In this document: piece by piece, positions 27,296 to 36,234 of the stretch | How the letters are laid out: each line of letters begins with the position of its first letter | How positions within the stretch are numbered: the stretch's first letter is position 1 | Position numbers and translations under genes: made by a program | Assembly (NCBI GenBank): GCA_032334235.1 | Contig: JAVSGI010000005.1 | Span: 2,943,501-3,007,500 of the forward strand | Source: Paracoccaceae bacterium Fryx2 | GTDB lineage: Bacteria > Pseudomonadota > Alphaproteobacteria > Rhodobacterales > Rhodobacteraceae | Direction of reading: 5' to 3' | DNA: 64,000 nucleotides | Notes under the pieces: generated by a model | Seen by the model: only the letters and a program-made list of their open reading frames with translations | Database searches by the model: none | Told to the model about the DNA's origin: nothing

Positions 27296-29400
27296 AGCGG
27301 TCGTCCTGTCATTGCGCGCCACACCTTTTCCGGCGTCAGCGGCAGCGAAAGATCGGGGGCACCGTAAGGCAACAGCGCATCCTGCACCGCGTTCAAGATC
27401 GCGGCAGGCACGCCGATGCAGCCGGCCTCGCCCACGCCCTTCACCCCAAGGTCGTTGACGGGGCTAAGGTTCGGCTGGCTGAATATCCGCACCGGTGGCA
27501 TGTCGGTGGCGCGGGGCAGGGCGTAATCCATCAGGCTGCCGGTCAGCAACTGCCCGTCCTGATAGACGATGCGTTCCATCAGCGCCGCCCCCAGCCCCTG
27601 CGCCAGACCGCCCACCAACTGCCCCTGCACCAGCAGCGGGTTGATCACCCGCCCGGCATCGTCAACCCAGGTGATGCGCTCCACCGTCACCACCCCGGTG
27701 TCGGCATCCACCGCCACCTCGGCCAGCACGGCGCCCGAGGCCCAGGCCTCGCCCGCCGCCTCGTGCCGGACCTGCGCGCTTGCCACCACCTCGTCCGGCG
27801 CCCCGTTCCGGCCGCGCCAGTCGGGCACCCCTGCAAGCTCATCCAGCAGCGCGGCACAGGCCCGCCACATCGCCGTGCCGCCAATCGCGGTGGACCGGCT
27901 GGCCAGCGCGCCGATGCCCTCGGGCACCTCGGCGGTATCGCCGGCCCGCACCTCGACCGCCCCCGGCTCCACCCCCAGCGCCTCGGCCACGATCTGGGCG
28001 AAGGCCGTTTCGCGCCCCTAGCCCTGCGCCGACGACCCGGTCAGCGCCACCAGCCGCCCGTCGCCCATCAGCCGGATCTCGGCCGTCTCCCAGCCCTGCC
28101 CGCAAGGCTCGACGTAAAGCGCAAGGCCCAGCCCGCAGACCTCGCCCGCCGCCCGCCGCGCCACTTGCGCCGCCCGCAATCCGGCATAGCCCGACTCCCG
28201 TTCCAGCTGGTCCAGCAGCCCGGCGAAATTGCCCGAACACAGCCGGTCACCCGAGGGCAACACTTGCGGCGCCAGTGCCAGATTGCGCCGCCGCAACTCC
28301 AGCGGGTCAAGCCCCAGTGCCTGCGCGCCGCGGTCCATCAGCCGCTCCATCAGCATCGCCGCCTCGGGCCGCCCGGCGCCGCGATAGATGTTCACCGCCG
28401 CGCCATTGGTCAGGGATGCCCCGGCCACAACCTCCACCGCCGCCACGTTGTAGGGCCCCGGCAGGATGCGCCCGCCATTGCGCAGCGGTGCCAGCGCCGA
28501 ATAGGGCATCCAGTGCCCCAACGGAAACTCCAGCTCGGCCCGCAGCCCCCGCACCCTGCCATCCGCGTCCAGCCACAGGGTGCCGGAACTCGCCGCCCCC
28601 CGCCCCTGCGTCGCCGCCTGAAACTCGTCCGACCGCGTGGCGCACCAATGCACCGCTTGCCCCAGCCGCAGTGCGGCCAGCGCCACAAGCGCATCCTCGG
28701 GCATCAGCGACGCCTTGCCGCCAAAGGCCCCGCCGACATCGGGCGCAATCACCCGCAGCCGGCCCCGGCCAATCCCCAGAATGGCGCACAGATCATCGCG
28801 CCCGCGCTGCGGCGTCTGCGTCGAAAGCCAGACACACAGCCCCCCCTCTTCCGGCACCGCCAGCGCCGCGCGAGGCTCCAGCGCAAGGGGCGCCACCAGC
28901 GCATGATCGACGCGCGCCATCACCGGCACCCCCCGGGGCTCGAACGGTGCCCCCCAGACATGCCGCAGCAGCGGCACCGGCCCGGCCTCGTCCTCGGCCA
29001 CATCCAGCACGATCAGATCCACCGCATCGCGCGCCACCTCCCGGCTGGTCGCCACCACGGCGGCCACCGCCTGCCCCACGGCCTGCACCCGCCCCACAGC
29101 CAGCAGCGGCAGCGGCACCGCCGCAACCCCCGGCAGCAGGGCATTCACCGCCGCCGACCCCAGCCCCGCCAGATCGGCCGCGGTGAACACCGCCACCACC
29201 CCCGGCAAGGCCCGCGCCCCGGTCACGTCCAGCCCGTCGATCCTGCCCGAGCCATGCGGGCTGCGCAGCACCTCCAGCACCAGCGCGCCCCCGGGCGTCA
29301 GGTCATCGACAAACCGCCCGCGCCCGGTCAGCAGCCGCACATCCTCGCGCCGCGCCATCGCACGCCCGATCCACGCCCCACCCGGCTTCGCCCCATCCAT
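27292..29400 (-). pseudogene. Xanthine dehydrogenase-family molybdopterin-binding subunit interrupted by an in-frame TAG
   Basis: Large (CoxL/XdhB-like) subunit of a molybdenum hydroxylase, 703 codons. Codon 461 (28020-28018) is TAG. Both sides stay in the same frame and are well conserved: DVGGAFGGK, IYRGAGRPEAA and GSSAQG before it; GRETAFAQIVAEALG after it; and GVGEAG with the catalytic Glu near the C-terminus. The stop replaces the Gln of the cofactor motif normally read GQG(H/R)ET, so one C-to-T change (CAG to TAG) explains it. Medium (FAD) and small (2Fe-2S) subunits are absent here. Start ATG at 29400 gives MDGAKPGGAWIG. Likely a recent nonsense allele; amber read-through or sequence error are alternatives. 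Confidence 0.8.
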
Positions 29401-29463
29401 TCCGCACCCCCGTGTTCCGCCCAGCAAAGCACCGCAACACCTATACGGCAATCCGGCGATGCG

Positions 29464-29477
29464 TTATCAATTCATAA
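29464..29477. promoter_or_regulatory. Candidate LysR-type operator
   Basis: TTAT-N6-ATAA (29464-29477) contains the T-N11-A core of LysR sites. It is the AT-rich centre of the 91-base divergent region between the molybdenum hydroxylase gene and the LysR gene, 15 bases before the LysR start. Confidence 0.45.
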
Positions 29478-29491
29478 GCCAAAGGACATGA

Positions 29492-30394
29492 ATGATGCGC
29501 CCCAGCCTGCGCCAGATCGAGGCGTTCCTTGCCGTGGCCGACCACGGCACCTTCTCGCGCGCCGCCGAACGGTTGGGCACCACCCAGCCCGCCATCAGCC
29601 AGTCGGTGCGCGAGCTTGAGGCAACGCTGACCCTGCGCCTGTTCGACCGCACCACCCGCCGCGTGGTGCTGACCGAGGCCGGGCAGGCGTTCCGCGAGCA
29701 GGCGTTGAAGGGGCTGGCCGAACTTGACCGGGCGGTGGCGCAGGCCCGCGACCATGCCGGGCTGCGGCAGGGCCATGTCCGGCTCGCCGCGCCGCCCCTG
29801 CTGGCGGCGACAGTGCTGCCCGGCATCCTCGCCACTTTCCGTACGGCACACCCTGGCCTGACGCTGGCTTTGGCCGATCTTGGCACCGAACAGATCATCG
29901 TGCAGGTCCCAAGCGGACATGCCGACCTCGGGCTGGGCACCTTTCCGCCCGGCGACACCGACCTGGCCCGCCACCCGATCCTGCATGACGAGATGATGGT
30001 CTTCGCCCCGCCGGCCGCCGACCTGCCCGCCGCCCCCTGCTGGGCAGATCTGGCGGGGCACCCGGTCATCGCGCTGGCCCCCTCCAGCGGGCTGCGCCTG
30101 CTGACCGACCTCGGCTTCGCCGCCGTCGGCCTGACCCTGCGCCCGGCGTTCGAGGTCCACGGCATCGCCACCGCGCTGGCCCTCGCCGGAGCCGGTCTCG
30201 GCCTTGCCATCCTGCCCGGCTACGCCCGCGCCGCCCTGTCCGGCCCCGCCCCGACGCTGCACGCCCGCCCGCTGACGCGGCCCACCATCGGCCGCGAGGT
30301 CGCCCTGATCCACGCGCAGGACCGCAGCCTATCCCCCGCCGCCACTACCTTCGCCGACCACCTGACCCGCGCCCTGCGCAAAAGCGTGCCCTGA
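29492..30394 (+). CDS. LysR-family transcriptional regulator
   Basis: A 300-residue regulator. The N-terminal winged helix (LRQIEAFLAVADHGTFSRAA, then TTQPAISQSVRELE) is typical LysR, followed by a periplasmic-binding-like effector domain. ATG at 29492 and 29495 are both possible starts. Divergent from the molybdenum hydroxylase gene and likely to control it; a role over the downstream aromatic CoA genes is possible because they end next to it. Confidence 0.88.
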   Translation: MMRPSLRQIEAFLAVADHGTFSRAAERLGTTQPAISQSVRELEATLTLRLFDRTTRRVVLTEAGQAFREQALKGLAELDRAVAQARDHAGLRQGHVRLAAPPLLAATVLPGILATFRTAHPGLTLALADLGTEQIIVQVPSGHADLGLGTFPPGDTDLARHPILHDEMMVFAPPAADLPAAPCWADLAGHPVIALAPSSGLRLLTDLGFAAVGLTLRPAFEVHGIATALALAGAGLGLAILPGYARAALSGPAPTLHARPLTRPTIGREVALIHAQDRSLSPAATTFADHLTRALRKSVP

Positions 30395-30420
30395 CTCTTC
30401 TCCGTACTTGGTCTTCCCAA

Positions 30421-30470
30421 ATTCACATTGGCACAAATATCCCGGGGGTCCGGGGGCTGGCCCCCGGTCG
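30421..30470 (-). repeat. Dispersed intergenic element, copy 3
   Basis: Read on the minus strand: hairpin (CCGGGGG 30450-30456 with CCCCCGG 30461-30467), then GACCCCCGGGATATTTGTGCC and AATGTGAA. It lies between the convergent ends of the LysR gene and the CoA ligase gene and may act as a terminator for either. Confidence 0.6.
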
Positions 30471-30522
30471 CTTCCGCCAGCGTCATCGCCGACAATCTGG
30501 CCCCGGCTGCCCCGGTCGGCGC

Positions 30523-32157
30523 CTAACCCTCCGATTGCAACCGGAACCGCTGGATCTTGCCGCTCTCCGTCTTCGGCAGCGCGTCCAAAAACACCACCCG
30601 GCGCGGATACTTGAACGGCGCGATCACCGCCTTCACATGGTCCTGCAGCACCTTGGCCGTCGCCCCATCCGGCAGCACCCCCGCCGCCAGCACGACATGG
30701 GCCTCGACGATCTGGCCGCGCTCCTCGTCCGGCACGCCGATCACCGCGCATTCCACCACGTCGGGGTGCGACAGCAGGGCGGCCTCCACCTCGGGCCCCG
30801 CGATGTTGTAGCCCGCCGACAGGATGATCCCGTCGGTGCGCGCGGCGAAGTGGAAGTATCCTGCCTCGTCCTGCCAGAAGCTGTCGCCCGTCAGGTTCCA
30901 GCCGTCCTTCACGTAATCACGCTGCCGGTCCGGTGCGCTCAGGTAGCGGCAGCCCACTGGCCCGCGCACCGCCAGCCGTCCGATCTCGCCGCGCGGCACC
31001 TCGGCCCCGTCCGGCCCGATGACCTTCGCCTCGTAGCCGGTCAAGGGGCGCCCGGTGCAGGACGGATGGCTGTCGCCGAAGCGGTTGGTCAGGAAGATGT
31101 GCAGCATCTCGGTCGAGCCGATCCCGTCCAGCATCGGCTTGCCGGTCTTCGCGATCCACTCGTCATAAACCGGCCCCGGCAGCGTCTCGCCCGCCGAGAC
31201 CGCGGCGCGCAGGCTCGACAGGTCGGCCCCGTCCTCCATCGCGCGCAGCATCGCCCGGTAGGCTGTCGGCGCGGTGAAACACACGGTTGCACGGTATTTC
31301 TGGATGATCTCGATCAGGTTCGGCGGCGAGGCATTCTCCAGCAGCGCCGCCGCCGCGCCGAACCGTAGCGGAAAAACCGCCAATCCCCCCAGCCCGAAGG
31401 TGAAGGCCAGCGGTGGCGAGCCGACAAACACATCCTGCGGCGTCACCGCCAGCACCTCGGCGGCATAGGCATCGGCGATGATCAGGATGTCGCGGTGGAA
31501 ATGCATCGTCGCCTTCGGCTCGCCCGTGGTGCCCGAGGTGAAGCCCAAGAGCGCCACGTCATCCCGCCCGGTCAGCACCGCCTGATACCGCACCGGTTTC
31601 GACAGCGCCGCCCGGTCCAGTTCGGCGTCATGGTTGGCGGTGCCGTCAAAGCCGATCACGGTCGAGAGGAACCGGCTGCCCTTGGCGCAGACCGCCAGTT
31701 CATCCATCAGCCGCGTGTCGCAGAGCGCGTGGCTGATCTCGGCCTTGTCGACGATCCGGGCGAGCTCGCCCGCCCGCAGCATCGGCATGGTATTCACCAC
31801 CACCGCCCCTGCCTTGGTCGCGGCCAGCCATGCCGCCACCATCGCCGGATTGTTGGCCGACCGGATCAGCACGCGGTTGCCGGGCTTGACCCCGAAATCC
31901 GCAACCAGCGCCTGCGCGATCCGGTTGGTCCAGTCGGTCAGTTCCTTGTAGGTCCGCTGCCGCCCGTTGCCGATCAGGGCCACATGGTCGCCAAAGCCGC
32001 GCTCCACCATCCGGTCGGTCAGCTCCACCGCCGCATTCAGATATTCGGGATACTGGAACCTGCCCAACCCGATCTCGGGCCACAGCTCGGCGGGCGGCAG
32101 GTTTTCACGCGTGAAAGCATCAGAATGTCCTGTCGGACCAAGGGCTTGACTGCTCAT
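30523..32157 (-). CDS. Benzoate/2-aminobenzoate-type CoA ligase
   Basis: A 544-residue adenylate-forming ligase. The AMP-binding motif is LLGFTSGTTGEPKA, with GIGSTEM, DGWNLTGD and the C-terminal PKTESGKIQRF lysine segment, all in order. Closest in style to benzoate-CoA and 2-aminobenzoate-CoA ligases. Last gene of the leftward run and the entry step of the pathway: aromatic acid plus CoA and ATP. Its ATG overlaps the RidA-like stop. Given the fused monooxygenase/reductase in the operon, 2-aminobenzoate (anthranilate) is the best guess; salicylate or benzoate are alternatives. Confidence 0.85.
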   Translation of the reverse strand: MSSQALGPTGHSDAFTRENLPPAELWPEIGLGRFQYPEYLNAAVELTDRMVERGFGDHVALIGNGRQRTYKELTDWTNRIAQALVADFGVKPGNRVLIRSANNPAMVAAWLAATKAGAVVVNTMPMLRAGELARIVDKAEISHALCDTRLMDELAVCAKGSRFLSTVIGFDGTANHDAELDRAALSKPVRYQAVLTGRDDVALLGFTSGTTGEPKATMHFHRDILIIADAYAAEVLAVTPQDVFVGSPPLAFTFGLGGLAVFPLRFGAAAALLENASPPNLIEIIQKYRATVCFTAPTAYRAMLRAMEDGADLSSLRAAVSAGETLPGPVYDEWIAKTGKPMLDGIGSTEMLHIFLTNRFGDSHPSCTGRPLTGYEAKVIGPDGAEVPRGEIGRLAVRGPVGCRYLSAPDRQRDYVKDGWNLTGDSFWQDEAGYFHFAARTDGIILSAGYNIAGPEVEAALLSHPDVVECAVIGVPDEERGQIVEAHVVLAAGVLPDGATAKVLQDHVKAVIAPFKYPRRVVFLDALPKTESGKIQRFRLQSEG

Positions 32158-32582
32158 GTCAACCCTCTGTCAACCATTTCGTCGGCCAGAGGCACCACCG
32201 CCGTCGCCTCGATCTCGACCTTTGCGCGGTCCTCGACCAGCGCCACCACCTGCACCAGCGCCATGGCCGGGTAATTCCGCCCGAGGATCTCGCGATACAC
32301 CCGCCCCAGATCGCGCAGGCTGCCGAGGTATTCGGCCTTGTCGGTGACATACCAGGTCAGCCGCACCAGATGCTCGGGCCGCGCCCCCGCACAATCCAGC
32401 ACCGCCACGATGTTGCGGAGGGTCTGCGCCACCTGACCCACGAAATCGTCGGTCTCGAACACCTGGTCGGCATTCCAGCCGATCAGCCCGCCGCAGAACA
32501 CCATCCGCCCCGAGGCGGCCACGCCGTTGGAATAGCCCAGCGCGGGCTTCCACGCCCTGGGATGCAGAAACTCATGGGTCAT
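32154..32582 (-). CDS. RidA-family (YjgF/YER057c) deaminase-like protein
   Basis: A 142-residue trimer-forming protein of the RidA family. MVFCGGLIGWNADQ and the C-terminal VQVVALVEDRAKVEIEATAV are typical; the catalytic Arg lies in the DRAKVEIE region. RidA relatives hydrolyse imines and enamines and include 2-aminomuconate deaminase. In this operon a hydrolytic deamination of the ring-reduced 2-amino-cyclohexenoyl-CoA type intermediate is a sensible role (inference). Overlaps both neighbours by ATGA. Confidence 0.8.
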   Translation of the reverse strand: MTHEFLHPRAWKPALGYSNGVAASGRMVFCGGLIGWNADQVFETDDFVGQVAQTLRNIVAVLDCAGARPEHLVRLTWYVTDKAEYLGSLRDLGRVYREILGRNYPAMALVQVVALVEDRAKVEIEATAVVPLADEMVDRGLT

Positions 32583-32995
32583 GCGGCGGCTCCTTGGTGA
32601 AAGGCGGTCATGGCGGCGCGGATCTCCTCTGGCCAGGGCGCGGCGCGACCCTCGGGCGTCACCCAGACCAGCGTCAGGTCGGCGGTCAGGCGCAGTTCCT
32701 CCCCCGCCCGCGCGGTGACCAGAAACCGCACCGACGATCCACCGATCCGCAGGATCTCCAGCGTGAAGCCCACCCTGTCGCCCAGCCGCGACGGCGCGCG
32801 GAAGTCGGTCACGATCCGCACCGTCGGCACGCCGCATTTCTCGACCACCGAGATGCGGGCGAAGGGATAGCCCAGCACCTCGGCAAAGAAGTTCTCGACC
32901 ACCGAGTTGGTCATCTCGAAATAGCGCGGATAGAACACGATCCCCGCCGGGTCGCAGTGGTTGAACTCGACCGGGATGATGCGGGTATAGCTCAT
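32579..32995 (-). CDS. Acyl-CoA thioesterase, hotdog fold
   Basis: A 138-residue 4-hydroxybenzoyl-CoA thioesterase-type protein. The catalytic-region sequence [22 protein letters not shown] with its Asp (DPAGIVFYP) is diagnostic. Such enzymes in aromatic CoA operons release CoA from dead-end or stalled thioesters. ATGA overlaps on both sides show tight coupling with the acyl-CoA dehydrogenase and RidA-like genes. Confidence 0.87.
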   Translation of the reverse strand: MSYTRIIPVEFNHCDPAGIVFYPRYFEMTNSVVENFFAEVLGYPFARISVVEKCGVPTVRIVTDFRAPSRLGDRVGFTLEILRIGGSSVRFLVTARAGEELRLTADLTLVWVTPEGRAAPWPEEIRAAMTAFHQGAAA

Positions 32996-34152
32996 GGCGC
33001 GGCCTCCACCTTGGCCTCGGCCAGCACGGCGCGGGCGATCACCACGCGCTGCACGTCGCTGGCCCCTTCATAGATGCGCAGCGCCCGGATCTCGCGGTAG
33101 AGGCCTTCCACCGCGAACCCGGTCCGCACCCCGTCGCCGCCATGCAGTTGCAGCGCGGCGTCGATCACCCGCTGCGCCGCCTCGGTGGCGTAAAGCTTGG
33201 CCATCGCCGCCTCGCGGCTGACCCGGGCGGCGCCCCTGTCCTTGGTCCAGGCGGCGCGATAGACCAGCAGGGCCGCCGCATCGACCTCCAGCGCCATGTC
33301 GGCAATATGGCACTGCACCATCTGCAAATCCGCCAGCGGCGCGCCGCCGATGCGCCGGGCCTGCACCCGCGCCAGCGCCTCGTCCAGCGCGCGGCGGGCA
33401 AAGCCCAATGCTGCCGCCCCCACCGTGGCGCGGAACACGTCGAGCACCGACATCGCCACCTTGAACCCGTCGCCCGCCCCGCCGATCCGCGCCGCCTCGG
33501 GCAGCGCCACATCGTCAAGCCGCAGATGCGCCAGCGGATGCGGCGCCATCACCGCGATCCGCTCCACCACCGAGAGCCCCGCCACATCGGCGGGCATCAG
33601 GAAGGCCGACAACCCGCGCGCCCCCGGCGCCTCGCCGGTCCGGGCAAAGATCACATAGACATCCGCAATGCCGCCGTTCGAGATATAGGTCTTCTCGCCG
33701 TTCAGCACATAGCCGCCCGCCACCCGTGCGGCAGTCGTGGCGGTTGCCGCCACATCCGACCCGGCGCCCGGCTCGGTCAGCGCAAAGGCGGCAATCGCCG
33801 CCCCGGCCCGGGTCTTCTCCAGCCACAGCCGCTGCTCGGGTGACCCGAACAGCGACACCGCGCCCATCCCCAGCCCCTGCATGGCAAAGGCGAAGTCGGC
33901 CAGCCCGTCATGGCGCGCCAGCGTCTCGCGGATCAGGCACAGGCTGCGCACGTCCAGCACCTCGCCCGCCCCGGCGGCGCTGTGCTGCAGCCAGCCACCT
34001 TCCCCCAGCAGCCGCACCAGCCCTTTGCAGGCCGCATCGACATCGCCATGATCCACCGGCAGGTGTGCCGCGCACCACGTCTCCAGCGCCCCGGCCAGCG
34101 CGCGATGCCGGTCCTCGAAGAACGGCCATTCCAGAAACGAACGATCTGCCAT
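32992..34152 (-). CDS. Acyl-CoA dehydrogenase
   Basis: A 386-residue flavoprotein. [14 protein letters not shown] and [20 protein letters not shown] are the two FAD/substrate signatures, and the catalytic glutamate is in IYEGASDVQ near the C-terminus. It would oxidise an acyl-CoA or ring-derived CoA thioester in the beta-oxidation-like part of the pathway. ATG at 34152 gives the conserved [11 protein letters not shown] start; the stop overlaps the thioesterase start. A doubled hairpin element separates it from the crotonase gene. Confidence 0.87.
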   Translation of the reverse strand: MADRSFLEWPFFEDRHRALAGALETWCAAHLPVDHGDVDAACKGLVRLLGEGGWLQHSAAGAGEVLDVRSLCLIRETLARHDGLADFAFAMQGLGMGAVSLFGSPEQRLWLEKTRAGAAIAAFALTEPGAGSDVAATATTAARVAGGYVLNGEKTYISNGGIADVYVIFARTGEAPGARGLSAFLMPADVAGLSVVERIAVMAPHPLAHLRLDDVALPEAARIGGAGDGFKVAMSVLDVFRATVGAAALGFARRALDEALARVQARRIGGAPLADLQMVQCHIADMALEVDAAALLVYRAAWTKDRGAARVSREAAMAKLYATEAAQRVIDAALQLHGGDGVRTGFAVEGLYREIRALRIYEGASDVQRVVIARAVLAEAKVEAAP

Positions 34153-34253
34153 CTTCACTTTCTTCTGTTCAAAAATATCCTCGGGGGGTCCGGGGGGCAG
34201 ACAGCCCCCCGGTCTTTTGTCGAAGCCGGGGCGCAGACAGCCCCCCGGTCCTG
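34153..34253 (-). repeat. Dispersed intergenic element, copy 4, with doubled hairpin
   Basis: CCGGGGGGC (34190-34198) pairs perfectly with GCCCCCCGG (34204-34212), loop AGACA. The string GCAGACAGCCCCCCGGTC occurs twice (from about 34197 and 34233), so the hairpin part is duplicated. On the minus strand it is followed by GAGGATATTTTTGAACAG, matching other copies. Lies between the crotonase and acyl-CoA dehydrogenase genes. Confidence 0.6.
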
Positions 34254-35066
34254 TCAGTTGCCGCCGAACACCGGCCGTTCCTTCGCGACAAAGGCATGGT
34301 AGGCCCGCGCGAAATCCTGGGTCTGCATGCAGATCGCCTGGGCCTGGGCCTCGGCCTCGATCGCCTGATCCAGCCCCATGTTCCATTCCTGGTTCAGTTG
34401 CGTCTTGGTGATGCCATGCGCGAAGGTCGGCCCGTCGGCGATGCGCCGGGCCAGCGCCAGCGCCTCGGCCTCCAGCGTGTCGGCGGCGTGCAGGCTGTTC
34501 CAGAAGCCCCAGCGCTCGCCCTCGGCGGCCGTCATGCTGCGCCCGGTATAGAGCAGGTCCGCGGCGCGGCCCTGACCGACGATGCGGGGCAGCATGGCGC
34601 AGGCCCCCATGTCGCAACCCGCCAGCCCGACGCGGGTGAACAGGAAGGCAGTCTTGGCCTCCGGCGTTGCCAGCCGCAGGTCGGATGCCATGGCAAGGAT
34701 CGCCCCGGCCCCGACGCAGACCCCATCGACCGCCGCGATCACCGGCTTGTGGCAGCCGATCATCGCGCGGACCAGATCGCCGGTCATCCGGGTGAAGGCC
34801 AGCAGGCCCTTCATGTCCAGCCCCACCAGCGGGCCGATGATGTCGTGCACATCGCCCCCCGAGCAGAAGTTGCCGCCGTTCGAGCCGAGGATCACCACGT
34901 CGACATCCTCGGCATAGGGCAGGGCGCGGAAGGTGTCGCGCAGTTCGGCGTAGCTGTCGAAGGTCAGCGGGTTCTTGCGGTCGGGGCGGGTCAGGCGGAT
35001 GGTGGCGATGCGGTCCCGCACCGTCCACGAGAAATGCTCCGGCTGATGGCTGGCCATCTGGGTCAT
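34254..35066 (-). CDS. Enoyl-CoA hydratase/isomerase-family (crotonase) protein, atypical active site
   Basis: A 270-residue crotonase-fold protein with the oxyanion segment NFCSGGDV and a [20 protein letters not shown] turn. The position of the first catalytic glutamate of true hydratases is Ile123, and the second is also not Glu. An Asp sits at 152 (AGCDMG), where PaaG-type isomerases have theirs. So it is more likely an isomerase or ring-opening enzyme than a simple hydratase. Starts at 35066, overlapping the MarR stop (ATGA). An earlier-pathway role on a cyclic enoyl-CoA is plausible. Confidence 0.8.
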   Translation of the reverse strand: MTQMASHQPEHFSWTVRDRIATIRLTRPDRKNPLTFDSYAELRDTFRALPYAEDVDVVILGSNGGNFCSGGDVHDIIGPLVGLDMKGLLAFTRMTGDLVRAMIGCHKPVIAAVDGVCVGAGAILAMASDLRLATPEAKTAFLFTRVGLAGCDMGACAMLPRIVGQGRAADLLYTGRSMTAAEGERWGFWNSLHAADTLEAEALALARRIADGPTFAHGITKTQLNQEWNMGLDQAIEAEAQAQAICMQTQDFARAYHAFVAKERPVFGGN

Positions 35067-35512
35067 GCCCGGTCTTCCTTGATGCGTTTCAGGATGTCGG
35101 TCAGCGCGTCGAGATCGGCCTCGGTCAGCGCGCCGAACAGGGCGTTGACCTCGTGTTCATGCTCGGCGGCCAGGCCCTCGAACTGGCGCAGGCCCGCGTC
35201 GGTCAGGGCGACGTGGATGGTGCGGCGGTCGGTTTCCGACTGGGTGCGGCGGGCCAGACCGTCCTTTTCCAGCCGGTCGACCACGGCGGTGGCGTTGCCG
35301 TTCGACACCAGCAGCAGGCGCGAAAGCTCCGACATCGTCACGCCCTCGCGCCGCCGCCACAGGGCGGCCATCACGTCGAAGCGCGGCAGCGTGGTGGCGT
35401 GGTTGACGCGCAGGAACTCGCGCAGGTGGCTTTCGGCGGTGCGGGTCACGCCGAGGATGCGGATCCAGGTCTTGAGGCGGCGCTTGGACAGCGGGTCGGA
35501 TGGTTTCGTCAT
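35063..35512 (-). CDS. MarR-family regulator
   Basis: A 149-residue winged-helix regulator. The recognition region [30 protein letters not shown] and the wing [16 protein letters not shown] are typical MarR; MarR proteins of aromatic pathways often sense the CoA thioester. It is embedded in the operon between SDR and crotonase genes with ATGA overlaps. A candidate target is the 10-bp inverted repeat at 38568-38597 upstream of the fused monooxygenase gene. Confidence 0.87.
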   Translation of the reverse strand: MTKPSDPLSKRRLKTWIRILGVTRTAESHLREFLRVNHATTLPRFDVMAALWRRREGVTMSELSRLLLVSNGNATAVVDRLEKDGLARRTQSETDRRTIHVALTDAGLRQFEGLAAEHEHEVNALFGALTEADLDALTDILKRIKEDRA

Positions 35513-36234
35513 ATCTCGCCCCCCGAAACCGCCAGCGCGTGGCCGTTGACCATCGAAGCCGCCGACGAGGCGAGGTAAAGCACCGCGCCCGCCACTTCCT
35601 CGGGCGAGATCAGCCGGCCGCCGGGGTTGTCGCTGCAAAGCAGCGCATCGGCCGCGGCGCGGTCGATGCCGCGCCGCGCCATCAGGCCCTCGGCGGCACG
35701 GTCGGCCATCGGAGTGGCGACGAAGCCGGGGCAGACCGCGTTGCAGGTGATGCCCTTCTTCGCCACCTCCAGCGCGACCGAGCGCACGAGGCCCAGCACG
35801 CCGTGCTTGGCGGCGGTGTAGGCGGCGACGTTGGCGCCGCCCTTCAGGCTGGCGGTGGAGCCGATGGCGATCAGCCGCCCGCCCGGCCCCATGCCCGGCA
35901 GCGCCGCGCGGAAGGTCAGGAACACGCCGGTCAGCGTCACCGCCAGCGTCTGGCTCCACATCTCCAGCGTGGTGTCGCCCAGCCGCGCCGCCGTGCCCTC
36001 GCCGGCATTGGCCACCACCACGTCGAAGGGCGTGTCGAACAGCGCGGCCACCTGCGCCTCGTCGGTCACGTCGGCAAGGCGGCAGGCCATGTCGTGACCC
36101 ACGGCGGTTTCCTGCAAGGGCTCGATGCGGCGGCCGGTGATGGTGACGTGATCCCCCGCTTGCGCGAAGGCGCGGGCGATGGCGCGGCCGATGCCAGACC
36201 CGCCGCCGGTGACCAGGGTGCGGCGCGCGGTCAT
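35509..36234 (-). CDS. Short-chain dehydrogenase/reductase
   Basis: A 241-residue NAD(P)-dependent SDR. The cofactor motif TGGGSGIG, the NAG motif VVVANAGEG and the active site GSTAS...YTAAKHG (Ser, Tyr, Lys) are intact. It would oxidise a hydroxyacyl-CoA or ring alcohol intermediate. ATG at 36234 overlaps the monooxygenase/reductase stop (ATGA). Confidence 0.85.
   Translation of the reverse strand: MTARRTLVTGGGSGIGRAIARAFAQAGDHVTITGRRIEPLQETAVGHDMACRLADVTDEAQVAALFDTPFDVVVANAGEGTAARLGDTTLEMWSQTLAVTLTGVFLTFRAALPGMGPGGRLIAIGSTASLKGGANVAAYTAAKHGVLGLVRSVALEVAKKGITCNAVCPGFVATPMADRAAEGLMARRGIDRAAADALLCSDNPGGRLISPEEVAGAVLYLASSAASMVNGHALAVSGGEI

Noticed and set aside
34190-34212. CRISPR-like repeat
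   Set aside because: Only two copies of an 18-base string with a hairpin, no regular spacers and no cas genes.
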